NCBI RefSeq assembly: GCF_007896845.1
Contig: NZ_VOHS01000002.1
Location: 1-64,000, forward strand
DNA: 64,000 nt
From: Chitinophaga pinensis
Lineage (GTDB): Bacteria; Bacteroidota; Bacteroidia; Chitinophagales; Chitinophagaceae
Direction of reading: 5' to 3'
Under the pieces are notes generated by a model, which made no database searches, had not been told where the DNA came from, and was given only the letters and a program-made list of their open reading frames with translations. Shown here in pieces: positions 53,653-62,118 of this stretch (positions are counted from its first letter, which is position 1; each line of letters begins with the position of its first letter). Made by a program: the position numbers and the translations under genes.

Positions 53653-53706
53653 TATTATCCTACGTTAATCCTACGTTCATAAACGTAGGATTAACGTAGG
53701 ATAATA
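53653..53706. repeat. Perfect 25-bp inverted repeat containing internal direct repeats
   Basis: Arms 53653-53677 and 53682-53706 are exact inverted copies around CATA. Each arm holds the word ATCCTACGTT twice in tandem, so the whole has four CCTACGTT/AACGTAGG units. It is 166 bp upstream of the M14 peptidase start, with no gene directly before it. AT-rich outer ends make a terminator possible, but no convergent transcript needs one here. Confidence 0.85.
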
Positions 53707-53871
53707 AAAGAAAGACCAATATCCAACCGGCACTTTATGACCCTAAAAATCCGTTTTTATACTCTTTCTTTCTTCAGAAGTATGAAATAACTTTACTGTC
53801 TGGTAAAAATTCAGCAGATCATTCTCTGAATATTATTAATTAAACAAAATCACAATACGTGTATTATTTAG

Positions 53872-55605
53872 ATGAAAAAACTCTTCCATATCGCCGTAAT
53901 GCTCTTGTGCTGCTATTCCGTAGAAGCACAAAACCTGACCACCCGTTTTGAAAAAACACAGGGGCAGGAAACGGCAACCTATGCTGAATGCATCTCCTAC
54001 TATCAACAGCTTGACAAACGTTTTCCACAAATACAGATGAAGGAAATGGGGAATACCGATGCCGGACTGCCCTTACATCTGGTGATCTACTCTCCTTCCG
54101 GAGACTTCAATTTTACCAGCCTTCGTCAGAAAAATAAACGTATCATACTGGTTAACAACGGTATCCACTCCGGAGAACCAGACGGTATCGACGCATCCAT
54201 GCTATTATTGCGTGATCTTGCTCTGGGTAAAAAGAAACTCCCGGATAATATCGTACTGGCTGTCATTCCGGTCTATAACATTGGTGGCGCACTGAACCGC
54301 AGCACTGATTACCGCGTTGATCAAAACGGTCCGGCTGCTTTTGGTTCCCGAGGCAATGCCCGCAACTATGACCTGAACCGTGACTTTATTAAAGCCGACT
54401 CCCGCAACGCCCGCTCCTTTCAGCAGATCTATCAGCTGACTGATCCGGATGTATTCATCGACAACCATGTCAGCAACGGAGCCGACTATCAACATATCAT
54501 GACGCTGTTATCCACAGAGCACAACAAAATGGGCGGCGTTATGGGCAATTTTCTGCATAAGGAATTTGAACCCGGCATCTACCGGCTGATGAAAGAAAAG
54601 GGATATGACCTTGTACCCTACGTCAATCACTTTGGCGAAACACCGGAAAACGGTTGGATCACCTATGCTGACGGGCCACGTTATTCCAGCGGTTATACCA
54701 CCCTTTTCCACACTTTCGGTTTCGTACCCGAAACACATATGCTGAAGCCTTATCCACAAAGGGTACAGGCAACCTACGCACTGATGGAATCATTTATCAG
54801 TTTCGTAAGTCAGCACAGCGAAGAGATCAAAACCCTGCGTGCGCAGACAAAAGAACTGGAAAAAACGCAGGAGCGCTTTCCTCTGGAATGGAATGTGGAT
54901 ACCACCCACTACAGCATGATCAACTTCAAAGGATATGCAGCGATACACAAACCAAGCGACATCTCCGGAGAACCGCGTCTGTTCTACGATCGTAGTAAAC
55001 CTTTTGAAAAACAGGTAAAGTTTTACGACAATGTAGTGGCTGGCAATTTCATCCAGAAACCGGAAGCATACATCATTCCGCAAGGCTGGTGGAATGTACT
55101 TGATCTCCTGAAAAATAACGCGGTACAAATGCGACGCCTCCCGCAGGATACAACCCTGCTGGTTGAAACTTATCATATAGCTGACTACAAAACAGCACAA
55201 CGTCCTTATGAAGGTCATTACCTGCATAGTGGTGTAAAACTGACTGTTACCAAAGACAGTATCCATTTCCGCAAAGGCGACTATTACATTCCCATGAATC
55301 AGGTAGCCAACCGTTATCTGATGGAAACTCTGGAACCAACCGGTGGAGATTCTTTCTTTGCATGGAACTTCTTCGATCCTATTCTGGCGCGTAAAGAAGG
55401 TTATTCGCCTTATGTATTTGAAGATATCGCAGCAGCATACCTGCAATCCAATCCTGCACTACAGGAAGAAATGAAACAGAAGAGAGCCGCAGACAGCAGC
55501 TTTGCAAAAAGTGGAGAAGCACAGTTGAGATATGTGTATGAACATTCGCCCTATGCGGAGCCGGGATATATGAGATATCCGGTGTTCAGGATAGTAAAGC
55601 ATTAA
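53872..55605 (+). CDS. M14-family zinc carboxypeptidase, secreted
   Basis: 577 residues, signal peptide MKKLFHIAVMLLCCYSVEAQ. Peptidase M14 features: zinc-binding NNGIHSGEPDGIDASMLLLRDL (His and Glu), substrate-binding RNYDLNRDFIKADSRNAR, third zinc ligand VFIDNHVSNGADYQH, and FGFVPETHMLKPYPQRV, where the Glu is the likely catalytic base. The C-terminal ~250 residues are beta-rich and of unknown role. Acts in the periplasm or outside on peptides or peptidoglycan-type peptides. Single gene flanked by repeats upstream and a strong bidirectional terminator downstream. Confidence 0.9.
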   Translation: MKKLFHIAVMLLCCYSVEAQNLTTRFEKTQGQETATYAECISYYQQLDKRFPQIQMKEMGNTDAGLPLHLVIYSPSGDFNFTSLRQKNKRIILVNNGIHSGEPDGIDASMLLLRDLALGKKKLPDNIVLAVIPVYNIGGALNRSTDYRVDQNGPAAFGSRGNARNYDLNRDFIKADSRNARSFQQIYQLTDPDVFIDNHVSNGADYQHIMTLLSTEHNKMGGVMGNFLHKEFEPGIYRLMKEKGYDLVPYVNHFGETPENGWITYADGPRYSSGYTTLFHTFGFVPETHMLKPYPQRVQATYALMESFISFVSQHSEEIKTLRAQTKELEKTQERFPLEWNVDTTHYSMINFKGYAAIHKPSDISGEPRLFYDRSKPFEKQVKFYDNVVAGNFIQKPEAYIIPQGWWNVLDLLKNNAVQMRRLPQDTTLLVETYHIADYKTAQRPYEGHYLHSGVKLTVTKDSIHFRKGDYYIPMNQVANRYLMETLEPTGGDSFFAWNFFDPILARKEGYSPYVFEDIAAAYLQSNPALQEEMKQKRAADSSFAKSGEAQLRYVYEHSPYAEPGYMRYPVFRIVKH

Positions 55606-55634
55606 ACATAGTGATGTGGTGAAAAGAACTGCCT

Positions 55635-55694
55635 GTCGTTATAAAGGAAAAGCGGCGTCCATCAATGTGGACGCCGCTTTTCCTTTATAACGAC
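55635..55694. terminator. 27-bp-stem bidirectional terminator
   Basis: Arms 55635-55661 and 55668-55694 are exact inverted copies around TCAATG, with GC-rich core AAAAGCGGCGTCCA and AT-rich base. It lies between the convergent M14 and ketosynthase-like genes, like the palindrome at 36991-37044. Confidence 0.9.
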
Positions 55695-55708
55695 TTTTAA
55701 AATCTTTT

Positions 55709-56794
55709 TTAACCTTTAATGCTGACTGTCTGATCAACTTTCTGCAACAGCATAAAGCTATGTTGCTCTCCAAAGAAATGATTATAGATCAAAATATTTC
55801 TCAGACTTCGCGGCTGTTCTTTCAGCATCGGAAACCATTGCAGGGGCACCTGTTGCTGTTTTAAGAAAGATGCGCCCAACCATAATGCAAAAGCAGCTGC
55901 TGTTTCATAATCTCCGCAAAGATGTTTGAAAGGCAATTGTGTACCCAAAGCATAACTGTTCAATACATCGTAGTAATGCTGGTGATTGCTATCCGCATTT
56001 GCACCGCTCAGCACCAGATCAATATCTTCCGGTTGTACGCCATGTTGGGTCAGGAATTGACCTAATGCGTGCTGTAATTTTTCGGGAGATGGTTTGTATA
56101 ACATCTGCAGTCCGCTTAATTGTGCATAACTCTGTGCGGTAGCTTCCTGCGTCAGTAAGAAGAATGCAGCTCCTTCGCCAGAAATTGTACCGGGAGAAAC
56201 ATGCTCATACAATGTATCACTGGAAATCGTTTCCTTCTTCCAATGTCCTATTCTGCCTTTAATGAAAAAATGCTCGGTAGTGATTTCATCGAATGCGCCT
56301 GCCAATACATCCGGCTTACCTTCTGATAACAACAACATACTGTCCAGCAACGCATGTTCAAAAGAGAAGCCACGATGTACAAATGTATTGTTGTACTGTG
56401 TACATTTCTGTTGTAATGCGATCAATCCGTTGACGGCGTTGTAAGTAGATTGAATAAAAGGTGTGGGATTAAGCGCACGTTCTTCGAAGTCGCGTATTTC
56501 CTTGATGAAACGTTCTGTATCCTGCAGACTCCCTTTGCCGGTACCGGTTACGATAGCGCCGGGAACAGCCACAGCAGCGTCCTGCAAACATTTCAGGGAA
56601 GCGGCCAATCCCATTTTCAGCACGCGTGTCATACGACGCAGGCTGTTGGGCGCAATAAATGCACGGTAATCCGGTTCCACACAGGAAAGCATATTTCCCT
56701 GGGTCACGGCCATTGGCTGCGACAGCAGATCTCCATCAAACGTATGCTGGGGAGATATTGCAGCCATTCCTTGTATGTAACACTTACCCTTCAT
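55709..56794 (-). CDS. Ketosynthase-like protein lacking the active-site cysteine
   Basis: 361 residues of the thiolase-like ketosynthase fold: MKGKCYIQGMAAISP, then SLRRMTRVLKMGLAASLKCLQDA, IVTGTGKGSLQDTERF and PTPFIQSTYNAVNGLIALQQK. In that last motif the nucleophile position (S-T-A-C-x in active enzymes) is Asn119, so it cannot condense by itself. This fits a chain-length-factor-like partner of the active ketosynthase, whose gene overlaps its start by 11 bp. It is the last gene of the resorcinol-type cluster. 'Chain length factor' is an inference from the missing cysteine and the pairing. Confidence 0.85.
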   Translation of the reverse strand: MKGKCYIQGMAAISPQHTFDGDLLSQPMAVTQGNMLSCVEPDYRAFIAPNSLRRMTRVLKMGLAASLKCLQDAAVAVPGAIVTGTGKGSLQDTERFIKEIRDFEERALNPTPFIQSTYNAVNGLIALQQKCTQYNNTFVHRGFSFEHALLDSMLLLSEGKPDVLAGAFDEITTEHFFIKGRIGHWKKETISSDTLYEHVSPGTISGEGAAFFLLTQEATAQSYAQLSGLQMLYKPSPEKLQHALGQFLTQHGVQPEDIDLVLSGANADSNHQHYYDVLNSYALGTQLPFKHLCGDYETAAAFALWLGASFLKQQQVPLQWFPMLKEQPRSLRNILIYNHFFGEQHSFMLLQKVDQTVSIKG

Positions 56795-57998
56795 ATTTGC
56801 TGATCAGCAAAGAGGCATTGTTGCCCCCAAAGCCGAATGAGTTGGATAACACATGACGCACCGGATAATTTTCCAGCAGACTGGTTTCCGGTGTGATGTA
56901 TAATTCCTCCATTTTGTCTTTAAAATGGAGATTAGGAAATATTAACTGATGTTGGATCGCCAATACGGAATAGATGGCTTCTATACCGCCGGCTGCGGCC
57001 AGTGTATGACCGGTAAAAGGTTTCGTACTGCTGAACTTAGGCGTCTGCTCTCCGAATAAACGCTGTAAAGCCATGCCTTCTGCCACATCATTGCTGAGCG
57101 TAGCAGTGCCGTGTACATTTACATACTGGATATCCGCAGGTACACATCCGCCCATTTCCATCGCGCTTTTCATAGCGGCATAGGCGCCATCCCCTTCGGG
57201 AGAAGGAGCTGTAGGATGAAAGGCTTCATTGGTGTTGGCATAACCATCTAATGCAGCCAGAATTGTTGCATTGCGCTCTTTTACCAGAGATTCGCTTTCC
57301 AGCACGAGATAAGCTGCTCCTTCACCCAGATTCAGTCCGTTACGGTCCTGATCAAAAGGCATACAGGGGCGTTTATCAATATTCTTGAGTGAATTGAAAC
57401 CATTGATGGTAAAACGGGTCAGCGCTTCGGTACCACCGCATATTACGCGGCGTGCTAAACCAGCTTTGATCAGTCTGGCGCCATACATCAACGCATTCGC
57501 AGAAGAAGAACAGGCCGTACTGATGGTGGCAATATGCCCTTCTATGCCAACAGTATCAGCGATGCGCTGGGTACAATCGGCACAATCAAGGGTATCAATA
57601 AATCTGATGAAATCTCCTGTTTTGGCAGGATCGGCAATATCAAAATAAACATTCTCGGTATCACACATTCCACCTACGGTAGAAGCATTGATAAAACCGG
57701 TCAGTTCATCCTGTACATTGGTAATACCTGCATGACGTAAAGCTTCCTGCATCGCAATCAGTCCCAGCAAAGCAGTGCGGGTATAGCCTTCTTTTCCGGC
57801 TACACCTGCTATTTCACTGAGTTCCGGCGTAGTATGCTTTACCTCCGCTACGGGTAATACATCTTTATAAATAGTGGTCAGCTGTCTGGTGTAATCCAGA
57901 CCGCTCTGTTGCGCACGCAGACTTTGGAGATTGCCGGCAACATCATCACCTACGGCGGTGATCATCCCTACTCCTGTTATAAACACACGTTCCGCCAT
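56784..57998 (-). CDS. FabF-like beta-ketoacyl-ACP synthase
   Basis: 404 residues. Catalytic Cys163 in ATISTACSSSANAL, His296 in VNVHGTATLSNDVAEG, Lys326 in SSTKPFTGH and His331 complete the KAS II triad. N-terminus RVFITGVGMITAVGDDV. It should elongate an acyl chain carried by the cluster's acyl carrier protein (85 residues, 12 bp upstream), probably with the Cys-less partner downstream. In dialkylresorcinol/flexirubin systems such pairs make the polyene or alkyl chains. The exact product here is not deducible. Confidence 0.93.
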   Translation of the reverse strand: MAERVFITGVGMITAVGDDVAGNLQSLRAQQSGLDYTRQLTTIYKDVLPVAEVKHTTPELSEIAGVAGKEGYTRTALLGLIAMQEALRHAGITNVQDELTGFINASTVGGMCDTENVYFDIADPAKTGDFIRFIDTLDCADCTQRIADTVGIEGHIATISTACSSSANALMYGARLIKAGLARRVICGGTEALTRFTINGFNSLKNIDKRPCMPFDQDRNGLNLGEGAAYLVLESESLVKERNATILAALDGYANTNEAFHPTAPSPEGDGAYAAMKSAMEMGGCVPADIQYVNVHGTATLSNDVAEGMALQRLFGEQTPKFSSTKPFTGHTLAAAGGIEAIYSVLAIQHQLIFPNLHFKDKMEELYITPETSLLENYPVRHVLSNSFGFGGNNASLLISKYEG

Positions 57999-58010
57999 GC
58001 CGGGTACTGC

Positions 58011-58268
58011 TTACGCAGGTTGTTTGGATTGAATGAATTCTGCCATGGATTGTACAGATTGCAAAATCTTTCTTCCTTCGCGTGGATCTTCAACTTTAAT
58101 CTGATAATATCTTTCCAGTAATACCATCAGTTCCAGGGAATCAATACTGTCAAGTCCAAGACCATCGCCAAACAATGGCGCATTATCATCAATGTCTTCA
58201 GGACGGGTATCCTGCAGATTCAACGCTTCAATAATCTGAACTTTCAATTTTTGTTTTAACTCTTCCAT
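58011..58268 (-). CDS. Acyl carrier protein
   Basis: 85 residues, helical: MEELKQKLKVQIIEALNLQD, then the phosphopantetheine site FGDGLGLDSIDSLELMVLLERYY with Ser41, and a final KILQSVQSMAEFIQSK. It carries the growing chain for the cluster's ketosynthases and perhaps the BtrH-like transferase. It precedes the FabF-like gene by 12 bp and follows the ABC permease gene by 137 bp. Confidence 0.95.
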   Translation of the reverse strand: MEELKQKLKVQIIEALNLQDTRPEDIDDNAPLFGDGLGLDSIDSLELMVLLERYYQIKVEDPREGRKILQSVQSMAEFIQSKQPA

Positions 58269-58405
58269 AGTTTGTTGCAGGTTTATACTTCCATCTTATT
58301 TTCAGGAAGCCCGGGCCTCCATGAGCAATTTTTTTGCCAGGGTAGCCGTAAAAATACAGTTTTACCGTCAATAGTCAATGTGTGGCTTCTTCACACACTA
58401 TTTCA

Positions 58406-59695
58406 TCAGCTGAGTCTTCTTTTCTCAATGGTTGCTGCTATACATAAGAGTACTGTTGCAAACACAACCAGCTTACCCACATCGCCCCATATGTGACTCA
58501 CCCCCACATTTCTCAGATAAATATCATTGATCGCATCCAGTCCCCAGCTCAGGGGAGATAAATGTCCTATCAGTTGCATATGTGGTGGCATGATCTCCAG
58601 CGGAATCCAGATACCACCGATGGCGGAAAGGATCACGATAGAAATAGCACCGAAGTTCAACGCCTGATTAGGCGTTTTAAACACTGTACCTACCAGTATA
58701 CCATAAGAGGTAGCTGCCAGTCCGATACCTACAGCTACAACAAATGCGGCCAGAAAACTTTGTCCGAGTGTCAGCTGTGGCAATCCCAGTAATGGCAACA
58801 GATAAATACCTACCTGCATCATCAGATAGAACTGTACCACACAGACGCCTACAAAGAACAGCATCTTTCCTGCCAGAATGGCGAGATAAGAACCGGGAAT
58901 CAGTTTCATCCGCAGCATACTGCCATCTTCTCTTTCCCTGATCATATTACCTGCGATCGGAATCACGATGAAGAACATCGCAAAGATGCTCCATGCAGGT
59001 ACGTTATGCTGTACAGAATTGGAGATCACATCGAGTTCTTCTGAGGGTCCTGTCAGTTGTTCTTTTAATCCGACAGCCTTCAGTTGTATGTTCATGGAAT
59101 CATTCTCTTCTGCTACATCTTTTCTCTTCAGTTGTTTCTTAATTCTTTCCAGTAACATATCTGTTTCCACCTGCGTCAGGAAATTATCCAGCGCCTGATG
59201 GATAGCACTTTTAAACGCTTTTTTGGAAGCAGGATCAAAATACACGGTTACATGCAAAGAATCTTTCCTGTTACCAACAGGCAATACATCGGGCATACCC
59301 ATTCTGCGGGAAATATCATTCACGATCCTGTTGGCATTGCTGACAATCGCGCCGGTAGCGCCTTTCGGAATGATAATACAGATCTGATAGTTTCCTTCAT
59401 TCACAAGTGCTCTGGCCTGTTGCTCCGTTACCGGCGCACCATGTACTGAATCTATTACTCTGAACTGGCTTGTTTGTCCCAGTCCTTCTTTAATATATTT
59501 TCCAAGACGTCCTCCATCATTATCCACTGTAAGGATATCAAACTTCAGCTCCTGATAATCACGGAAAGGCGCATCTTCTATCAATGCCATTACGGTGATC
59601 AATACAACCGGCATTGCAAAGAGCAGGGTCAACCCTGTTCTGTCGCGTAACAGTAACAACCATTCTTTCCGTATAGTAGCCAGTAATCGTAACAT
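58406..59695 (-). CDS. ABC-2-type transporter permease
   Basis: 429 residues with one N-terminal membrane helix (GLTLLFAMPVVLITVMALIE), a large extracytoplasmic part (about 45-230), then five to six C-terminal helices (PAWSIFAMFFIVIPIAGNMIREREDGSMLRMKLIPGSY, LFFVGVCVVQFYLMMQVGIYLLPLLG, FLAAFVVAVGIGLAATSYGILVGTVF, ISIVILSAIGGIWIPLEIMPPHM). This is the ABC2_membrane_3 layout. The ATPase gene is 10 bp upstream. Likely moves a lipid or the pigment precursor across the inner membrane. Confidence 0.92.
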   Translation of the reverse strand: MLRLLATIRKEWLLLLRDRTGLTLLFAMPVVLITVMALIEDAPFRDYQELKFDILTVDNDGGRLGKYIKEGLGQTSQFRVIDSVHGAPVTEQQARALVNEGNYQICIIIPKGATGAIVSNANRIVNDISRRMGMPDVLPVGNRKDSLHVTVYFDPASKKAFKSAIHQALDNFLTQVETDMLLERIKKQLKRKDVAEENDSMNIQLKAVGLKEQLTGPSEELDVISNSVQHNVPAWSIFAMFFIVIPIAGNMIREREDGSMLRMKLIPGSYLAILAGKMLFFVGVCVVQFYLMMQVGIYLLPLLGLPQLTLGQSFLAAFVVAVGIGLAATSYGILVGTVFKTPNQALNFGAISIVILSAIGGIWIPLEIMPPHMQLIGHLSPLSWGLDAINDIYLRNVGVSHIWGDVGKLVVFATVLLCIAATIEKRRLS

Positions 59696-59705
59696 CCGGT
59701 TTTTA

Positions 59706-60452
59706 TTAGTCTCTTAATGCATGTCCTGTGTAATGCAGGAACACGTCTTCCAGATTACGGCAATCGTCATGCCTTGCAATCAGTTCTGCTGTGCCGCCTT
59801 GTACCACTGCCTTTCCTTCATCGATGATCACCACTTCGCTACAGATGGTTTGTGCTTCATCCAGCAGATGCGAAGTATAAACAATACTTACACCCTGCTG
59901 ATTATATTCACGCAGGAATTGCAGGATCATGGTGCGCGATTGTACATCCACACCAGCAGTCGGTTCGTCCAGTATCAGTAAACGGGGCTGGTGTAAGATG
60001 GCTGCGATGATATTGGTACGGCGTTTCATACCACCGGAATAATGATGCACCTGTTTATGGCCTGCTTTTTCCAGTCCGAACGCTTGCAGGTACTGATCGA
60101 TAAGACTACGCAGAGGCTTACCTTTCAGTCCGTACAGGTTACCGAAATACTCGAGGTTTTCAATTGCTGTAAGGTGTGGAAACAAGGCGATCTGCTGTGG
60201 TACTACACCTATCAGCTTTTTGATCGCTTCACGGTTGGCGGTATTCTGCGCCTGATCAAATATCTGTACCTGACCAGCATCTGCTTTTACCAATCCGCAT
60301 AAGATGGATATTGTAGTCGTCTTCCCCGCTCCGTTAGGTCCAAGTAACCCAACAATACTTCCTTCGGGGAAGCTGAATGAAAGGCCTTTCAGAGATGGTT
60401 CCAGCGCTCCTTTATATGTTTTGTGCAGATCCTGCACCAGCATGCTGGTCAT
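59706..60452 (-). CDS. ABC transporter ATP-binding protein
   Basis: 248 residues from MTSMLVQDLHKTYKGALEPS; the frame extends to 60506, but the ATG at 60452 overlaps the stop of the BtrH-like gene in a TAATG arrangement. Walker A GLLGPNGAGKTTTISIL, Q-loop VVPQQIALFPHL, signature HHYSGGMKRRTNII, Walker B RLLILDEPTAGVD and switch His in VYTSHLLDEAQ. Together with the permease it forms an exporter in the cluster. Confidence 0.94.
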   Translation of the reverse strand: MTSMLVQDLHKTYKGALEPSLKGLSFSFPEGSIVGLLGPNGAGKTTTISILCGLVKADAGQVQIFDQAQNTANREAIKKLIGVVPQQIALFPHLTAIENLEYFGNLYGLKGKPLRSLIDQYLQAFGLEKAGHKQVHHYSGGMKRRTNIIAAILHQPRLLILDEPTAGVDVQSRTMILQFLREYNQQGVSIVYTSHLLDEAQTICSEVVIIDEGKAVVQGGTAELIARHDDCRNLEDVFLHYTGHALRD

Positions 60453-61477
60453 TATAATTTCACTTTCGACAATTTCCGGAATAATACTTCTTCCTCTGCT
60501 GCGCATTGCATCAGCATTTCACTCAGTTCGCCATATGATACATTATTCGCGCTTCTGCTCTTACATACGCGGCCTGCATTGAATGCGAAAGTGCGCCAGG
60601 TATCACCGATACGGGTCAGCTCCGCTGACAGTTCAGATAATTCATCTCTTCTGAGAATACCGGCTGCTTCCTGTAAGAAGGCGGCGTACATGAAACGGAA
60701 GCCTGCGCCACCGGTGCCTATTTCTTCCTGCATACGGATAATATTCCCGAGGTATAAAACGGCTTTTCTGTCTCCGACTTTCTCCGGATAATACTTCAGT
60801 CTTTTGGCGAGGAAGCGCATACCTTTTACACCAAACATCGGCAGAGGGATATTCAGCATATCACTGCATGCCTGTTTGATCCCATCACGGATCGGTTGTG
60901 CAAAAGATACTTCTTTTGGTACATCAACCGGATAATACATCTTTCCTTTAGGAGCGGGAAATCCTTTTGCAAAGCGGGCTTCCGCAAGGCTTTTTGGATC
61001 GATCTCTGTTACATGCTCCATAATAGGATCGCTGATGAGATAGTTACCGCCTTCCTTTCCATAAGCGACCAGATTATGGGCGTTGAAATGGAAACGATAA
61101 GCCGGCGGGAAATATGGAAGGTAGTATACGCTGGATAACAGCCCTACAGGTCTGCCCTGTTCCAGTACGCGGTCCAGTGCTTCCATTCCTTTCTGAGGAC
61201 TGGAGAAGCTCTGTGAGGCTATCTTCACACCGAGGCGTTTGCTGACTCTTTTGAAGATCGCCCCCGGTACCACACGGTAAGTTGTACCCGGCACACCGTT
61301 CACTTTTACGAAGGGCAGGTGACCAAAGAAGATACCAGCACCGATACCGAATGCCATCGGCTCACTGATCTCTAATCCGTAGTGACGGAATATATTGGAA
61401 ATGACCCCACTCTCACAGTGAGCTGTCTGCGCGTGATGAAACTGCGTATCACTCATAACTTCCAGAACCTCATCCAT
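60452..61477 (-). CDS. BtrH-like acyltransferase (BtrH N-terminal + DUF4872)
   Basis: 341 residues from MDEVLEVMSDTQFHHAQTAHCESG; upstream start codons in the frame (to 61594) give a basic, unlike-family extension. The papain-like BtrH fold has a Cys21 in AHCESGVISNIFRHYGL, His and Asp in FNAHNLVAYGKEGGNYLISDPI, then a helical DUF4872 part. BtrH, in butirosin synthesis, transfers an acyl group from a carrier protein to an amine. A similar transfer from the cluster ACP is plausible, perhaps esterifying or amidating the product. Acceptor unknown. Gene overlaps the ATPase start by one base. Confidence 0.85.
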   Translation of the reverse strand: MDEVLEVMSDTQFHHAQTAHCESGVISNIFRHYGLEISEPMAFGIGAGIFFGHLPFVKVNGVPGTTYRVVPGAIFKRVSKRLGVKIASQSFSSPQKGMEALDRVLEQGRPVGLLSSVYYLPYFPPAYRFHFNAHNLVAYGKEGGNYLISDPIMEHVTEIDPKSLAEARFAKGFPAPKGKMYYPVDVPKEVSFAQPIRDGIKQACSDMLNIPLPMFGVKGMRFLAKRLKYYPEKVGDRKAVLYLGNIIRMQEEIGTGGAGFRFMYAAFLQEAAGILRRDELSELSAELTRIGDTWRTFAFNAGRVCKSRSANNVSYGELSEMLMQCAAEEEVLFRKLSKVKL

Positions 61478-61523
61478 TTTGGGTAATAATTTATATTGAT
61501 TGGGCCGGCGGGGCCGGCGCTGC

Positions 61524-61922
61524 TTATTTAATGTTTTGCAATTCCTGCACTGTGATCTTAAATGCTGCTGCATATTTCCGCAGCATACTATCACCGAGTT
61601 TGTTAAATACGGCCGGTTTCATATGCCGTTTTACCTGCCATTGAAACTTACCTACGTAGCTGGCCAGTAAGGGTAAGTCCATGATGGTTTTTTCCATGTA
61701 GTATGCCACCGGACTGATTTCGCCGGCCAGCACACGGGCACGGGCCTGTTGCACACGTTCATTGATTTCTTCCCACGCCTGTTGCATAGCGACGTTTTCA
61801 GGTTCCCAGCCTACGCTGGTTACCGGTACGTACTGGCCTGCATTGTCAGTCGCGTAGAACAACTGCTTGAAACTGCCTTCATGCATGTTGTTACCATCCT
61901 GGGGAACATCTTCTTTTTTCAT
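61524..61922 (-). CDS. Small conserved protein of the resorcinol cluster
   Basis: 132 residues, soluble, helical: MKKEDVPQDGNNMHEGSFKQLFYATDNAGQYVPVTSVGWEPENVAMQQAWEEINERVQQARARVLAGEISPVAYYMEKTIMDLPLLASYVGKFQWQVKRHMKPAVFNKLGDSMLRKYAAAFKITVQEL in outline, with a helix-turn-like end (KYAAAFKITVQELQN). No family recognised. I recall such short genes beside BtrH-like genes in flexirubin-type clusters, but its role is unknown. Lies between the darB-like and BtrH-like genes on the same strand. Confidence 0.75.
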   Translation of the reverse strand: MKKEDVPQDGNNMHEGSFKQLFYATDNAGQYVPVTSVGWEPENVAMQQAWEEINERVQQARARVLAGEISPVAYYMEKTIMDLPLLASYVGKFQWQVKRHMKPAVFNKLGDSMLRKYAAAFKITVQELQNIK

Positions 61923-61940
61923 GTGTCTGCACTTTATGAG

Positions 61941-61962
61941 AAAAGGAGCTAGCGCTCCTTTT
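61941..61962. terminator. Small hairpin between the darB-like gene and the next gene
   Basis: AAAAGGAGC (61941-61949) and GCTCCTTTT (61954-61962) around TAGC: 9-bp stem with a T-run. It is 19 bp before the small protein's start and may act as a weak terminator or attenuator inside the cluster. Confidence 0.6.
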
Positions 61963-61970
61963 CAATGAGG

Positions 61971-62105
61971 AATCAGGAATGATGAATCAGCAATTAATTC
62001 AGCAATTGCATCACTTAGTATAAATGGTCTTGCCATTTTAATAGTCAATGAAGTGAAGGTAACAGATTAAAACTACCGCCAATCCCTGATTCCTGATTCC
62101 TGATT
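61971..62105. repeat. Inverted AATCAGGAAT repeats flanking ~120 bp
   Basis: AATCAGGAAT at 61971-61980 is mirrored by ATTCCTGATT at 62089-62098, which is followed by another TCCTGATT. It lies in the gap between the darB-like gene and the small protein. It could be a degenerate small transposed repeat or part of a structured untranslated region. Confidence 0.5.
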
Positions 62106-62118
62106 ATAAATAGTCTGA

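Noticed and set aside
61489..61515. GGCCGGC GC-rich repeat before the BtrH-like gene
   Set aside because: Two short copies only, probably chance in a leader region; no structure or motif supported by neighbours.
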